From assembly GCF_003435375.1 (NCBI RefSeq), contig NZ_QWGL01000004.1, positions 62,001 through 126,000 on the forward strand: a stretch of 64,000 nt of DNA, read 5' to 3'. The position numbers and the translations under genes are program-made. Below, piece by piece: positions 51,533 through 61,502 of the stretch; position 1 is the first letter of the stretch; every line of letters starts with the position of its first letter. Source of the stretch: Clostridium sp. AM34-11AC (GTDB lineage Bacteria > Bacillota > Clostridia > Lachnospirales > Lachnospiraceae). The notes beneath the pieces are model-generated. The model ran no database searches, had not been told where the DNA came from, and saw only the letters and a program-made list of their open reading frames with translations.

Positions 51533-52951
51533 ATGAACATTTCATCCAATTTCGATCAGAACATCTCCCGCTTTCACGAGATCCTGGATGTCCAAAAAAA
51601 CTTCGATATCGTCTACCACACTCTCACTATTGCGGACAAAAAAGCCTGCCTGTACTTCATTGACGGCTTCACAAAGGACGAGATCCTTCTGCGCCTGATG
51701 CAGGATTTCGCCTCCGTAAAACCGGACTCGTTCCCATCATCTGCCCATGATTTCGCAAAGCAGTACGTCCATTACGGCGAGACCACCGTGGAGACCGATG
51801 ATAAAAATATCTTTACACAGCTCCTCTCCGGCCTCTCCTGTCTCCTGATCGACGGGTATGACCGGGTGATCCTCATCGACTGCCGTACTTACCCGGCCCG
51901 CGGGGTCTCGGAGCCCGAAAAAGACAAGGTGCTCCGAGGCTCCCGGGATGGCTTCGTGGAAACCATGATCTTCAATACCGCCCTGATCCGCCGCCGGATC
52001 CGGGACGTGAATCTCACGGTGGAGATCATGCAGACCGGAGAAAGCTCCCACACAGACATTGCGATCTGCTACATGAAACGTCGTGTGGACGAGGACCTGC
52101 TAAATAAGATCAAGGACCGCATCGAAAATCTGCATGTAGATGCTCTGACTATGAATCAGGAAAGTCTGGCAGAATGTATCTTTCCCCACAAATGGTTCAA
52201 CCCGTTCCCAAAATTCCGTTTTTCTGAACGTCCGGACACGGCTGCGGCGTCTATTCTGGAGGGAAACATCGTCATCCTTGTTGACAATTCCCCCGCCTGC
52301 ATGATCCTGCCGTCCTCAGTCTTCGATATTATCGAGGAGGCAGATGACTACTACTTCCCGCCGGTGACCGGAACCTACCTGCGTCTCTCCAGGATGACAG
52401 TCTCCTTCCTCACCCTGTTTCTGACCCCGGTGTGGCTTCTCTTTATGCAGAACCAGAACTGGATCCCAGGCTGGCTGGAGTTTATCAAGCTGGCGGATGA
52501 CATGTATGTGCCGCTGATCTTCCAACTCCTGATCCTGGAATTTGCCATCGACGGCCTGCGCCTCGCCGCTGTCAATACGCCCAGCATGCTGACCACACCG
52601 TTAAGTGTTATCGCCGGTATTGTTCTCGGCGAATATTCTGTAAAATCCGGCTGGTTCAATTCCGAAACCATGCTCTACATGGCGTTTGTCACCATAGCCA
52701 ATTACTCTCAGGCAAGCTTCGAGATGGGTTACGCGCTAAAATTCATGCGTGTGATCCTGCTGATCCTCACCTCCCTCTTAAACGTCTGGGGCTTCATCCT
52801 CGGCACCGCCATCGCCGTCTGCTCCATCGTATTCAACCGCACCATCGCCGGAAAGAGCTATATCTATCCGCTGATCCCGTTTTCGTGGCCGGAGATCAAA
52901 AAGCGGTTTCTGCGGGGACGGCTGCCGCATACAGAGAAAAGCCAGCGATGA
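51533..52951 (+). CDS. GerA-family spore germination protein (GerAA/SpoVAF-like)
   Basis: Inner-membrane A-subunit type protein of spore germinant receptors, 472 residues. N-terminal hydrophilic domain (about 1-260), then membrane helices from about residue 280, with the family block NSPACMILPSSVFDIIEEAD and DDYYFPPVTGTYLRLSR preceding the first helix. Near the end VICSIV-type helices and a basic cytoplasmic tail. Start at 51533 (AAAGGA 10 nt upstream) rather than the ATG at 51524, which is too close. No B or C subunit genes (GerAB, GerAC) and no spoVA genes are next to it, so it is a solitary A-type subunit; SpoVAF-like proteins are also of this kind. Confidence 0.88.
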   Translation: MNISSNFDQNISRFHEILDVQKNFDIVYHTLTIADKKACLYFIDGFTKDEILLRLMQDFASVKPDSFPSSAHDFAKQYVHYGETTVETDDKNIFTQLLSGLSCLLIDGYDRVILIDCRTYPARGVSEPEKDKVLRGSRDGFVETMIFNTALIRRRIRDVNLTVEIMQTGESSHTDIAICYMKRRVDEDLLNKIKDRIENLHVDALTMNQESLAECIFPHKWFNPFPKFRFSERPDTAAASILEGNIVILVDNSPACMILPSSVFDIIEEADDYYFPPVTGTYLRLSRMTVSFLTLFLTPVWLLFMQNQNWIPGWLEFIKLADDMYVPLIFQLLILEFAIDGLRLAAVNTPSMLTTPLSVIAGIVLGEYSVKSGWFNSETMLYMAFVTIANYSQASFEMGYALKFMRVILLILTSLLNVWGFILGTAIAVCSIVFNRTIAGKSYIYPLIPFSWPEIKKRFLRGRLPHTEKSQR

Positions 52952-52965
52952 ATCGTCTTAAAAAA

Positions 52966-53018
52966 GAATGTGCCTTTTGTGCAATGGGGAATTCCTCGGA
53001 ATTTCTTATTGCACAAAA
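52966..53018 (-). repeat. Dispersed element family A, short copy 5
   Basis: Outer stem TTTTGTGCAAT/ATTGCACAAAA and an inner GGAATTCC-type stem, then AAAAGGCACATTC on the minus strand. It begins in the T-tract of the next terminator, as copies 1-3 do. Confidence 0.7.
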
Positions 53019-53057
53019 AATCCATGTCCTGCAGATTTCGTTATGCAGGGCACGGAT
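53012..53057 (-). terminator. Terminator of the second ABC-F gene
   Basis: 14-bp stem (ATCC-TGTCCTGCA pairing with TGCAGGGCA-GGAT, one mismatch), followed by six T on the minus strand, 20 bp past the gene. Confidence 0.85.
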
Positions 53058-53076
53058 TTCTTCAATTGTAAACATA

Positions 53077-54630
53077 TCAAATCTTTAACGACCACTTACT
53101 GAGATCCCAAACCTTTGATACCAGTCCGTCATAGAACTCCGGCTCGTGGCAGATGAGGAGGACTGCTCCTTTGTACTCCGAAAGTGCTCTCTTAAGCTCG
53201 TCCTTCGCATCCACATCCAGATGGTTCGTCGGCTCGTCGAGAAGCAGAACGTTGGTCTCCCGGTTCATAAGCTTGCAGAGGCGGACCTTCGCCTGCTCAC
53301 CACCGGAGAGGACGCGGACCTGGCTCTCGATATTCTTTGTAGTCAGGCCGCACTTTGCAAGGGCAGAGCGGACTTCGTACTGGGTGTAGGACGGAAACTC
53401 CTTCCAGATCTCCTCGATACAGGTCGTCGTATTTCCCGGTGCCATCTCCTGCTCAAAGTAGCCAGGAAACTGGTAATCACCGACCTCAACACTTCCGGAG
53501 ATTGCCGGGATCAGGCCCTGAATGCTCTTTAAGAAGGTGGTCTTTCCGATACCGTTGGCGCCAATGACCGCGATCTTCTCTCCGCGCTCCATGAGGAAAT
53601 TAAGCGGTTTTGAAAGTGGTTCATCATAACCGATCACAAGATCCTTCGTCTCAAAGATCAGTTTTCCGGTTGCCCTTGCATTCAGAAAATGGAACTCCGG
53701 CTTCGGTTTTTCCTTTGCAAGCTCGATGACCTCCATCTTGTCCAGCTTCTTCTGTCTCGACATCGCCATGTTTCTCGTCGCAACACGGGCCTTGTTTCTC
53801 GCAACGAAATCCTGAAGCTTCGCAATCTCCGCCTGCTGGCGGTTGTAAGCTGCCTCCAACTGGCTCTTTTTCATCTCGTAGACTTCCATGAACCGGTCAT
53901 AGTCACCCACATAGCGGTCAAGCTTCTGGTTCTCCATATGGTAGATCAGGTTTACCACGCTGTTTAAAAAAGGGATATCGTGGGAGATCAGGATAAAAGC
54001 GTTCTCGTAATCCTGAAGATACCGCTTCAGCCACTCGATATGCTGTACATCCAGATAGTTTGTCGGCTCGTCGAGGAGCAGGATATCCGGCTTCTCAAGA
54101 AGAAGTTTTCCGAGGAGGACCTTCGTTCTCTGTCCGCCGGAGAGCTCGTCAACGTCCTTGTCAAGACCGATCTCGTCGAGGCCGAAGGCGCGTCCGATCT
54201 CCTCCACCTTGGAGTCGATAATGTAGAAATCATGTGCCATCAGAAGATCCTGGATCGTTCCCAGCTCCTCCATCATGGCGTTCATCTCATCCTCGGACGC
54301 ATCTCCCATCTTCGCGCAGATGTCGTTCATCTTCTCCTCCATCTCAAAGAGGAAGGAAAAGGCACTCTTAAGCACGTCGCGGATCGTCATACCCTTCTCA
54401 AGCACGGTATGCTGGTCTAAGTAGCCCACACGGACATTTTTTGACCACTCAACCTTTCCCTCATCCGGCATCATCTTCCCGGTGATGATATTCATAAATG
54501 TGGACTTTCCCTCACCGTTTGCTCCGATGAGACCGATATGTTCCCCCTTTAACAGGCGGAAAGAAACGTCCGTAAAGATAGCCCGGTCTCCGAAACCATG
54601 GCTCAGGTGTTCTACATTTAAAATACTCAT
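53077..54630 (-). CDS. ABC-F family ATPase (YkpA/YbiT-like)
   Basis: Soluble tandem ABC protein of 517 residues, a ribosome-associated factor. First cassette GANGEGKSTFMN with LSGGQRTKVLLGKLLLEKPD and LLDEPTNYLDVQHIEWL; linker (about 225-300) with ARNKARVATRNMAMSRQKKL; second cassette GANGIGKTTFLK, VLSGGEQAKVRLCKLM, LLDEPTNHLDVDAKDELK. It lacks the C-terminal coiled coil of the first ABC-F in this window and is shorter, so the two are not recent duplicates. The promoter was not located in 54631-54746. Confidence 0.9.
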   Translation of the reverse strand: MSILNVEHLSHGFGDRAIFTDVSFRLLKGEHIGLIGANGEGKSTFMNIITGKMMPDEGKVEWSKNVRVGYLDQHTVLEKGMTIRDVLKSAFSFLFEMEEKMNDICAKMGDASEDEMNAMMEELGTIQDLLMAHDFYIIDSKVEEIGRAFGLDEIGLDKDVDELSGGQRTKVLLGKLLLEKPDILLLDEPTNYLDVQHIEWLKRYLQDYENAFILISHDIPFLNSVVNLIYHMENQKLDRYVGDYDRFMEVYEMKKSQLEAAYNRQQAEIAKLQDFVARNKARVATRNMAMSRQKKLDKMEVIELAKEKPKPEFHFLNARATGKLIFETKDLVIGYDEPLSKPLNFLMERGEKIAVIGANGIGKTTFLKSIQGLIPAISGSVEVGDYQFPGYFEQEMAPGNTTTCIEEIWKEFPSYTQYEVRSALAKCGLTTKNIESQVRVLSGGEQAKVRLCKLMNRETNVLLLDEPTNHLDVDAKDELKRALSEYKGAVLLICHEPEFYDGLVSKVWDLSKWSLKI

Positions 54631-54746
54631 AAAACTTCTTTTATTCCGGCTTTTCCTTAAAATTCAGCCGTTTTCCCTTTCTCCTGGAACCCCAGGTAAA
54701 CCTATATAAATGATGTTGAGGGCAAAAAGTCTTTTGACCTCCCTGA

Positions 54747-54826
54747 TACCGGATTGCTCCGCACTACGTGCTCCCGCATCTACGCTCCGCTTCGGTCAGT
54801 GTTGGACATGTGCCACCGGCACATAG
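54747..54826. repeat. GC-rich palindromic stretch, possibly related to family A
   Basis: Contains ATGTGCC-acc-GGCACAT and short inverted blocks (GCACTACGTGC, CTCCGCTTCGG) resembling the central part of the long family A copies. Similarity is by style and one motif only. Confidence 0.3.
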
Positions 54827-54831
54827 CACCC

Positions 54832-55743
54832 TCATATAAATAATGTCATGATCGGAATTGTGATCAGAGAGAACAGTGTATTGGTAAGCAGACATTTCGA
54901 CGCATACACCGGATCCGATCCATATTTCTCCGCCAGAAGCGCCGTCGTGCTTCCCGCAGGCATCGCTGTAAGAATCACCGCGCACCCTGTCATGATCGGA
55001 TCTGCATTTAACAGGCGCATGATAAAGAGCGCCAGAAATGGCAGTGCCACAAGGCGCATAAACGCCAGGTACACAGTACTCCAGTCCTTAAAGGACGCCG
55101 GCGTCAGTTCCGTCATCATCGTCCCGATCAGGACCATGGACAGCGGAGTTGTACAGTTTCCAAGTCCTGTGATAGACTTTGCCAGAAATTCCGACAGAGT
55201 AAAGTCTGTGAAGCTTCTGAAAAGTCCGATAAAGATCACGATCACGCACGGATTCAGCATGACCTTCTTAAACGCCGCCTTTTTATCCGCCTCCGCCGTG
55301 AAAATCGATACTCCCGCCGTCCACATAAAGATACGGTTCGGGATAATAAAGATCGACGCCAGGAACATTCCCGCCTCGCCGAGCACCGCCTTCACGATCG
55401 GCAGCCCCAAAAACGCCGCGTTATTGACGAGTGTGGCATACTGTAAGACGGATTTTTTCTCCTTCGGATACATGTTGTAGACAACTTTTCCACCTATCCA
55501 TGCCGCGAAGCAGATAAAAAATGCCACTCCGAGACACAGGGCTGCCTGTTTTAACATGTCCAATGTGATATGCATGCTGAAGGAGTTAAAGATCATACAG
55601 GGCAGCGTGATCCTGAGAACAAAATCCGTGAGCTTTCCCTGCATCTTTTTTTCAATAATTCCACGCTTTCTGCAGTAAAATCCCACCGCCATGTACACGA
55701 GCAGGATCGCCTGGGTCGAAAGCATCTTCATAAAATTTTCCAT
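54832..55743 (-). CDS. AEC family transporter (auxin efflux carrier family)
   Basis: Membrane transporter of 303 residues from the chosen start, with ten predicted helices in two halves. Family features: AILLVYMAVGFYCRKRGII, LVNNAAFLGLPIVKAVLGE in the first half, and MPAGSTTALLAEKYGSDP in the second. Bacterial members export or import organic acids such as malate or malonate; the substrate is unknown here. The ATG at 55743 has AAGGGA 4-5 nt upstream; a start at 55767 is less likely. Confidence 0.85.
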   Translation of the reverse strand: MENFMKMLSTQAILLVYMAVGFYCRKRGIIEKKMQGKLTDFVLRITLPCMIFNSFSMHITLDMLKQAALCLGVAFFICFAAWIGGKVVYNMYPKEKKSVLQYATLVNNAAFLGLPIVKAVLGEAGMFLASIFIIPNRIFMWTAGVSIFTAEADKKAAFKKVMLNPCVIVIFIGLFRSFTDFTLSEFLAKSITGLGNCTTPLSMVLIGTMMTELTPASFKDWSTVYLAFMRLVALPFLALFIMRLLNADPIMTGCAVILTAMPAGSTTALLAEKYGSDPVYASKCLLTNTLFSLITIPIMTLFI

Positions 55744-55774
55744 CTGGTCCCTTATTTCTAAATACACACAGTCC

Positions 55775-55820
55775 GAAAAAAGGCTATGCAGGGAACAGCG
55801 TTTCCGCCGCCTGCACAGCC
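55775..55820 (-). terminator. Terminator of guaB
   Basis: Stem GGCT-TGCAGG/CCTGCA-AGCC with one mismatch and a GC-rich loop, then six T on the minus strand, about 25 bp past guaB. Confidence 0.85.
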
Positions 55821-55845
55821 CTTTGCTGCCCTCTCGGGATTAAAA

Positions 55846-57327
<1,482 letters not shown>

Positions 57328-57391
57328 TTATTATGTTTAAAAAAAATATAACTAAAAACCGTCATAACGTCAGTTCCAGTTATTACTGTAG

Positions 57392-57420
57392 AGTATAACA
57401 GCTTTGTCGAATTTTAGCAA
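57392..57420 (-). promoter_or_regulatory. Sigma-A promoter of guaB
   Basis: TTGCTA, 17-bp spacer, TATACT on the minus strand. 57421-57556 holds the tail gap of cobD without a clear terminator. Confidence 0.7.
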
Positions 57421-57556
57421 CAGGCAATTCATATAATTTTTTTGCGATTTTATATTATTTTTACTTATAAACATACAGAAAATTTCTTTATCCTTCTGTC
57501 ATTTTCCAACGTATCTTTCGTTTTCTTCCAACGGCTGCGTTTTCCCTCCGGATGAT

Positions 57557-58648
57557 CTACCTGTAATCCTTTAATATCTCCAGGAATTCCCGGTTTTCTT
57601 CATGGGAGCGGACGCAGATCCTGTAGAATCGTCTGTCAAGCAGTCTGTAATTCCTGCATGACCGGATCAGGATCCCCCGTTCCAGAAAATATTCGTACAG
57701 CCAGGATTCCTGACCGGTCTTGAAATCCTTAAACAGGAGGAAATTCGCGTCCGAGTGGAATACCGTGAATCCCGCTTTCGTCAATCCGTCAGAAAGATAC
57801 TGCCGTTCTTTCGCCACCGTCTCCCGCATCTTTTTCAAAAAAGGGATCCGTTCTTCCGAAAGTGCCACATATCCCGCTTCCTGAGCCGGGATTGAAACAC
57901 TCCAGGGCTGCCAGTTCGTCTCCATCCGGTCCAGGAGTTGCCTGCTCGTACAGAATCCATATCCCAGCCGCAATCCCGCCATGGCATATGTCTTTGTGAA
58001 TGCCCGGAGAAGAAATAAGTTTCCGCCATGTTCCGGTCTTCCGGTCTCCCAGTCGAGAAATTCGCGGATACAGCCGCAGCTTCGCTCCTCATCAAGGAAT
58101 TCCACAAAGCATTCGTCCAGAACCAGCAGGATCCCATGTTTCTTGCAGTAGTCTAAGATTTTTGAAAGATCTGCCTGACGGATCATGGCCCCTGTGGGAT
58201 TCGCCGGAGTGCATAAAAATATGATCTCCGGCTGCTCTGCTCTCAAAAAATCCAGAAATTCCGATATATTTAAGAAAAAAGATTCCGCCTCTTTTAAATA
58301 GAAAAAAGCGATTTCTGTCCCACAGGATCTCAACGCCGTTTCATACTCCGCGAAAGATGGCGCAGGGATCACTGCCTTTTTCGGCCGTACCTCCTGTACC
58401 AGCCGGAAGATCAATTCCGCCGCCCCGTTTCCGAAGATCATCTGATCTTCCGGGACACCGGTAAGCTCTGACAACCGTCCCCGCAGGTTTTCGCAGGAGC
58501 TGTCCGGATATCCTGTACAGAAGGCAATGCTCCTCTGGGCTGCCTCCCAGACAAAATTCGGCATTCCCAAGGGATTTACGTTGACCGAGAAATCCAGCTC
58601 CACATTCCGGTTCCGGTAGATATCACCGCCGTGTCCGTACTCCATCAT
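57557..58648 (-). CDS. cobD: L-threonine-O-3-phosphate decarboxylase CobD
   Basis: PLP enzyme making (R)-1-amino-2-propanol phosphate, the linker of the cobalamin lower ligand. 363 residues, aminotransferase fold I. It begins MEYGHGGDIYRNRNVELDFS, the usual CobD opening (HGG), with NPLG and YPDSSCENLR. The PLP lysine is in RAFTKTYAMAGLRLGYG, and FLLFK and RICVRS occur near the end. It could be confused with histidinol-phosphate aminotransferase, but the opening and the neighbours cobU and cbiG favour CobD. It overlaps the fused cobU gene by 4 bp. Confidence 0.9.
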   Translation of the reverse strand: MMEYGHGGDIYRNRNVELDFSVNVNPLGMPNFVWEAAQRSIAFCTGYPDSSCENLRGRLSELTGVPEDQMIFGNGAAELIFRLVQEVRPKKAVIPAPSFAEYETALRSCGTEIAFFYLKEAESFFLNISEFLDFLRAEQPEIIFLCTPANPTGAMIRQADLSKILDYCKKHGILLVLDECFVEFLDEERSCGCIREFLDWETGRPEHGGNLFLLRAFTKTYAMAGLRLGYGFCTSRQLLDRMETNWQPWSVSIPAQEAGYVALSEERIPFLKKMRETVAKERQYLSDGLTKAGFTVFHSDANFLLFKDFKTGQESWLYEYFLERGILIRSCRNYRLLDRRFYRICVRSHEENREFLEILKDYR

Positions 58649-59880
58649 GTCTCACCGCCCTTTAAAGCCATCGGGATCCCGCAGACAACGCGGCATACCT
58701 TCACCGCCCGCGCCGCCAGATACTGGCAGGCGTCCCCACTCATCTCCCGCCACAGGCGGTCTGTTTTATCGATGGGAACGATTCCGCAGCCGATCTCGTC
58801 GCAGGTGATGACTGCGTTGGGATTCTTCTCAAGGATCATATCCAGATACCGGTACATGACCTCTTCGATCCGGATCTCGATATCTTCCGTTTCTTTCGTC
58901 TGCACTCTGACCATCTTTGTTTCTCCGGCAGATGTTCTTTCAGCCGGATCCCTCACAGCTTCAGTTCTCTCATTGATTTCACTGCGGATACTGTCGCAGA
59001 ACACTCTGTCATCCTCTCTCTTCGCGTCATACTCACCCAGTACTGCGTCTATCAGCCTTCGAATATAGATATGAAGATTCAGAACAGCCTCCGAATCAAA
59101 CGCGTCTTCCAACGGTGACTGTTCGCCGTCTGCCACAAGAATGAAGCGGTTTTCTTCCGTCACCGCCTCACGCATCGCAAGGTTTGATTTCCCCTGATAC
59201 GCGCCTCCTACAAAAAGCCTGATCCCTCTCTGACGATCCACAGATCGATCCGTTCTTCTCTCTTCCACTTCCGTATCTTCCCTCTTCTTTTTCTTCACCA
59301 TCACCGGCTCACCGCAGATCACCTCGTACACTTCATCCGCCTCCCCGGCCAACGTACAGTTGATTCCGCCCAACAGCTTCCGGTACGCTTCCGTCTCCTC
59401 CGAGTACGGCCCCTGATCCCCGGACACATCATTTGTCACGATCACCAGAAAGTCCGCATTTTTTCTGATCATCCTGATTCCTTCCAATATCCGTTCCATC
59501 GCGCCATTCTCCGGATCTTCCATGTCCCGGCGGTACATCTCGTTCGCCGCAAGATTGGAAACACACTCTAACAGACACCGGCTCCCAGCGGGGACCTCCG
59601 CCTTCGAAAGATCCACAGGGCACTCGATGGTCATAAAATTCTTTTTTTCCCGCATTTTGCGGTGTTTTCGGATCCGCTCCCTGCACTCCTCGTCCCAGGC
59701 GATCATGGTTGCAAGATAGAAGGACGGCTGATGGCGCAGATCCGTTTTCCGGGCGCCGCCGCGCATCGATTTTCCGGCGGCTTCCGCCATCACCTCTTCT
59801 TTCTTTGCCTGTTCTACGATCAGGGTCTCTGCAAATGCGGACTTTCCGCTGGAGCTTCCCCCATTTATCAGGATCATCAT
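58645..59880 (-). CDS. cobU: Two CobU-type domains fused in one protein
   Basis: Cobalamin nucleotide-loop assembly: adenosylcobinamide kinase / phosphate guanylyltransferase. At 411 residues it is about twice the usual CobU length. Domain 1 (about 1-200) has the P-loop GGSSSGKSAFAE, the segment FYLATMIAWDEECRERIRKH with the His that takes GMP in CobU, and ends GEADEVYEVICGEPVMVK. A charged linker follows (about 200-220). Domain 2 (about 221-411) has its own P-loop GGAYQGKSNLAM and the strongly CobU-like tail DEIGCGIVPIDKTDRLWREM followed by VVCGIPMALKG, but no evident His/HR motif. Domain 1 looks catalytic for both steps; domain 2 may be a second kinase or a structural partner. Confidence 0.85.
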   Translation of the reverse strand: MMILINGGSSSGKSAFAETLIVEQAKKEEVMAEAAGKSMRGGARKTDLRHQPSFYLATMIAWDEECRERIRKHRKMREKKNFMTIECPVDLSKAEVPAGSRCLLECVSNLAANEMYRRDMEDPENGAMERILEGIRMIRKNADFLVIVTNDVSGDQGPYSEETEAYRKLLGGINCTLAGEADEVYEVICGEPVMVKKKKREDTEVEERRTDRSVDRQRGIRLFVGGAYQGKSNLAMREAVTEENRFILVADGEQSPLEDAFDSEAVLNLHIYIRRLIDAVLGEYDAKREDDRVFCDSIRSEINERTEAVRDPAERTSAGETKMVRVQTKETEDIEIRIEEVMYRYLDMILEKNPNAVITCDEIGCGIVPIDKTDRLWREMSGDACQYLAARAVKVCRVVCGIPMALKGGET

Positions 59881-59892
59881 ATTCTTTCTACT

Positions 59893-61101
59893 CTATCCTC
59901 TCGATTTTTCTTCCCGATCCGCATTTTCTCCGGACTTTCCGATCATATAATACGCTGCGGCCACTGTCACGCCGTCCTCCGCTTCCTTATGGATCAGGAT
60001 CCTGCACTCAGAAGCTCTCACGCCCAGCCTGCACGCAGCCACTGCGGACCGCTCACAGACATTTCCGGTTCCCGTGGTCTTCCGCACAAATTCTGACTCC
60101 GGGAAATCCCCCGGCTGTCCATTTAACTCCTCACTGGAAAATGTCAGAAACGGCACCTGAAGTTCCTTTGCGAATTCGATGAGTCCCTGCTCCTGCTTCT
60201 TGATGTCGATGCTCGCCGCCGCAAAGACGCTTCGCAGATCGATCCCGTTCCGCTCCATCGCACTTTCCACCGCAGTCCGGATCTTCTCAACAGGTGTCCC
60301 GCGTTTACAGCCGATTCCAAGTGCCACACACCGTGGGATCAGGCGCAGGACGCGGTTCTCCGGAATCCCTTTCTTTTCTTTTCCGGACACCGTAATCCAG
60401 AGATTCCGCTTACAGATCCGATCCTCAAAAAGTCCCTCCGGAATCTTCTTCCACGCTGAAAATCCGAAATCTGAGAACACTCCCACCGGCTCACCCGCAA
60501 GGATATCAGCCGAAATCTCCTTCGCAAGTTTCCGGTCCGTGATCACAAATCCATGATCCTTTGCGAACACGTCCACCGCAAATTTCTTCTCCACATCCGT
60601 CGCCGTCGTCACCACCGGCACTGCTCCGATCCCGGAAGCCACCATTTCCGCCAGCCGGTTCGCTCCGCCCACATGTCCGGAGAGAAGCGGGATCACAAAC
60701 TGTCCCGCCTCATCCACACAGACCACCGCAGGGTCCTGAAATTTATCCCGCACATATGGCGCAATGGAGCGCACCGCGATCCCACAGGCACCCACAAAAA
60801 TAAGAGCATCGTCCCGCAGAAAAGCCTCCTTCGTCCACTCCGAAAGTCCGCCCTCCGGCACTGCCTGATAAGGCACTCCGGCATCCGTCGCCGCAAGCTG
60901 GAGCGCGTACCGCCCGGCGATCCACAGAGACTGATACAGAGTACCCCCCTCACAGGATCTGTCCTCGGTCTTTGCGCTCCTATCACGATGTTCCGGACAG
61001 GACGCATTCGCGAAAGCTTCAGAAGCTCCGGAAAGGGTGTCATTGATCCGCTTCATCGTCTCAAATCCGTCTCTCGTAAAACAAATAAGCGATATATTCA
61101 T
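59893..61101 (-). CDS. cbiG: Cobalt-precorrin-5A hydrolase CbiG
   Basis: Opens the lactone ring of cobalt-precorrin-5A in the anaerobic B12 pathway. 402 residues. Signs: DALIFVGACGIAVRSIAPYVRDK, VCVDEAGQFVIPLLSGHVGG, GVFSDFGFSAW, ALGIGCKRGTPVEKI and FAAASIDIKKQEQGLIEFAK, in the right order for the N-terminal, middle and C-terminal CbiG domains. Start at the ATG 61101, with GGAAGGGA 7 nt before it. First gene of the cbiG-cobU-cobD set. No cobalamin riboswitch fits in the short leader. Confidence 0.93.
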   Translation of the reverse strand: MNISLICFTRDGFETMKRINDTLSGASEAFANASCPEHRDRSAKTEDRSCEGGTLYQSLWIAGRYALQLAATDAGVPYQAVPEGGLSEWTKEAFLRDDALIFVGACGIAVRSIAPYVRDKFQDPAVVCVDEAGQFVIPLLSGHVGGANRLAEMVASGIGAVPVVTTATDVEKKFAVDVFAKDHGFVITDRKLAKEISADILAGEPVGVFSDFGFSAWKKIPEGLFEDRICKRNLWITVSGKEKKGIPENRVLRLIPRCVALGIGCKRGTPVEKIRTAVESAMERNGIDLRSVFAAASIDIKKQEQGLIEFAKELQVPFLTFSSEELNGQPGDFPESEFVRKTTGTGNVCERSAVAACRLGVRASECRILIHKEAEDGVTVAAAYYMIGKSGENADREEKSRG

Positions 61102-61164
61102 AATTGATTCCCTTCCGAGATCTGATTTTTCCATATCGTTGAATTGCCGCATCTCTCTTCCCTA

Positions 61165-61193
61165 ATTATAAAAGAAAACCGCCATTGTTTCAA
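61165..61193 (-). promoter_or_regulatory. Promoter of the cbiG operon, lying inside a terminator hairpin
   Basis: TTGAAA, 17-bp spacer, TATAAT on the minus strand. The -35 box covers the loop of the terminator of the upstream spore gene, and the -10 lies in its T-tract. Confidence 0.65.
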
Positions 61194-61204
61194 TGGCAGT
61201 TTTC
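61170..61204 (-). terminator. Terminator of the SASP gene
   Basis: 14-bp stem GAAAAC.GCCATTG / CAATGGC.GTTTTC with one mismatch and a 3-nt loop, then TTTTATAAT. The stop codon of the SASP gene is in its loop-proximal stem. Confidence 0.8.
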
Positions 61205-61420
61205 CTCTGGATTCTCCTTATCCTGCGTTTTCGCGGACATTTCTCTCTTCTTTTTTGTCACAAGACCGCCGATCCTGCCGCTCTCTTTTGCGGTAAGGCA
61301 TCGCCAGCCACCGGCGATTACCTTGTCCGCCAGCCCCAGCTCCTTCGCAATCTCGAATTTCATCCGGTCCTCCGGCTTTAAGTGCTCCGGATCCACCGGT
61401 TCTCTTTTTTTCTTCGACAC
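61190..61420 (-). CDS. Small acid-soluble spore protein, alpha/beta type
   Basis: DNA-binding protein of dormant spores, 76 residues, protecting spore DNA from UV and heat. Residues of about 20-60 fit the family: KFEIAKELGLADKV carries the GPR protease cleavage context (Glu-Ile-Ala), and LTAKESGRIGGLVTKKKRE is the conserved C-terminal DNA-binding block. The basic N-terminus and the extra acidic tail KTQDKENPEENCH make it a divergent, SspF-like member. GTG start with AAGGAG 9 nt upstream. A forespore (sigma-G) promoter is plausible at 61446-61474 (GTATG, 18 bp, TATACT) but not certain. Confidence 0.85.
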   Translation of the reverse strand: MSKKKREPVDPEHLKPEDRMKFEIAKELGLADKVIAGGWRCLTAKESGRIGGLVTKKKREMSAKTQDKENPEENCH

Positions 61421-61502
61421 AGGCTCACGCTCCTTCCATAAGGAGAGTATACCCGCTGTCCAGTACTTTCATACAGATCGGTTTCTCTTAAGATCCCATT
61501 AT

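Noticed and set aside
61102..61164. Cobalamin riboswitch before cbiG
   Set aside because: The leader is too short for a B12 riboswitch of about 200 nt and has no B12-box-like sequence.
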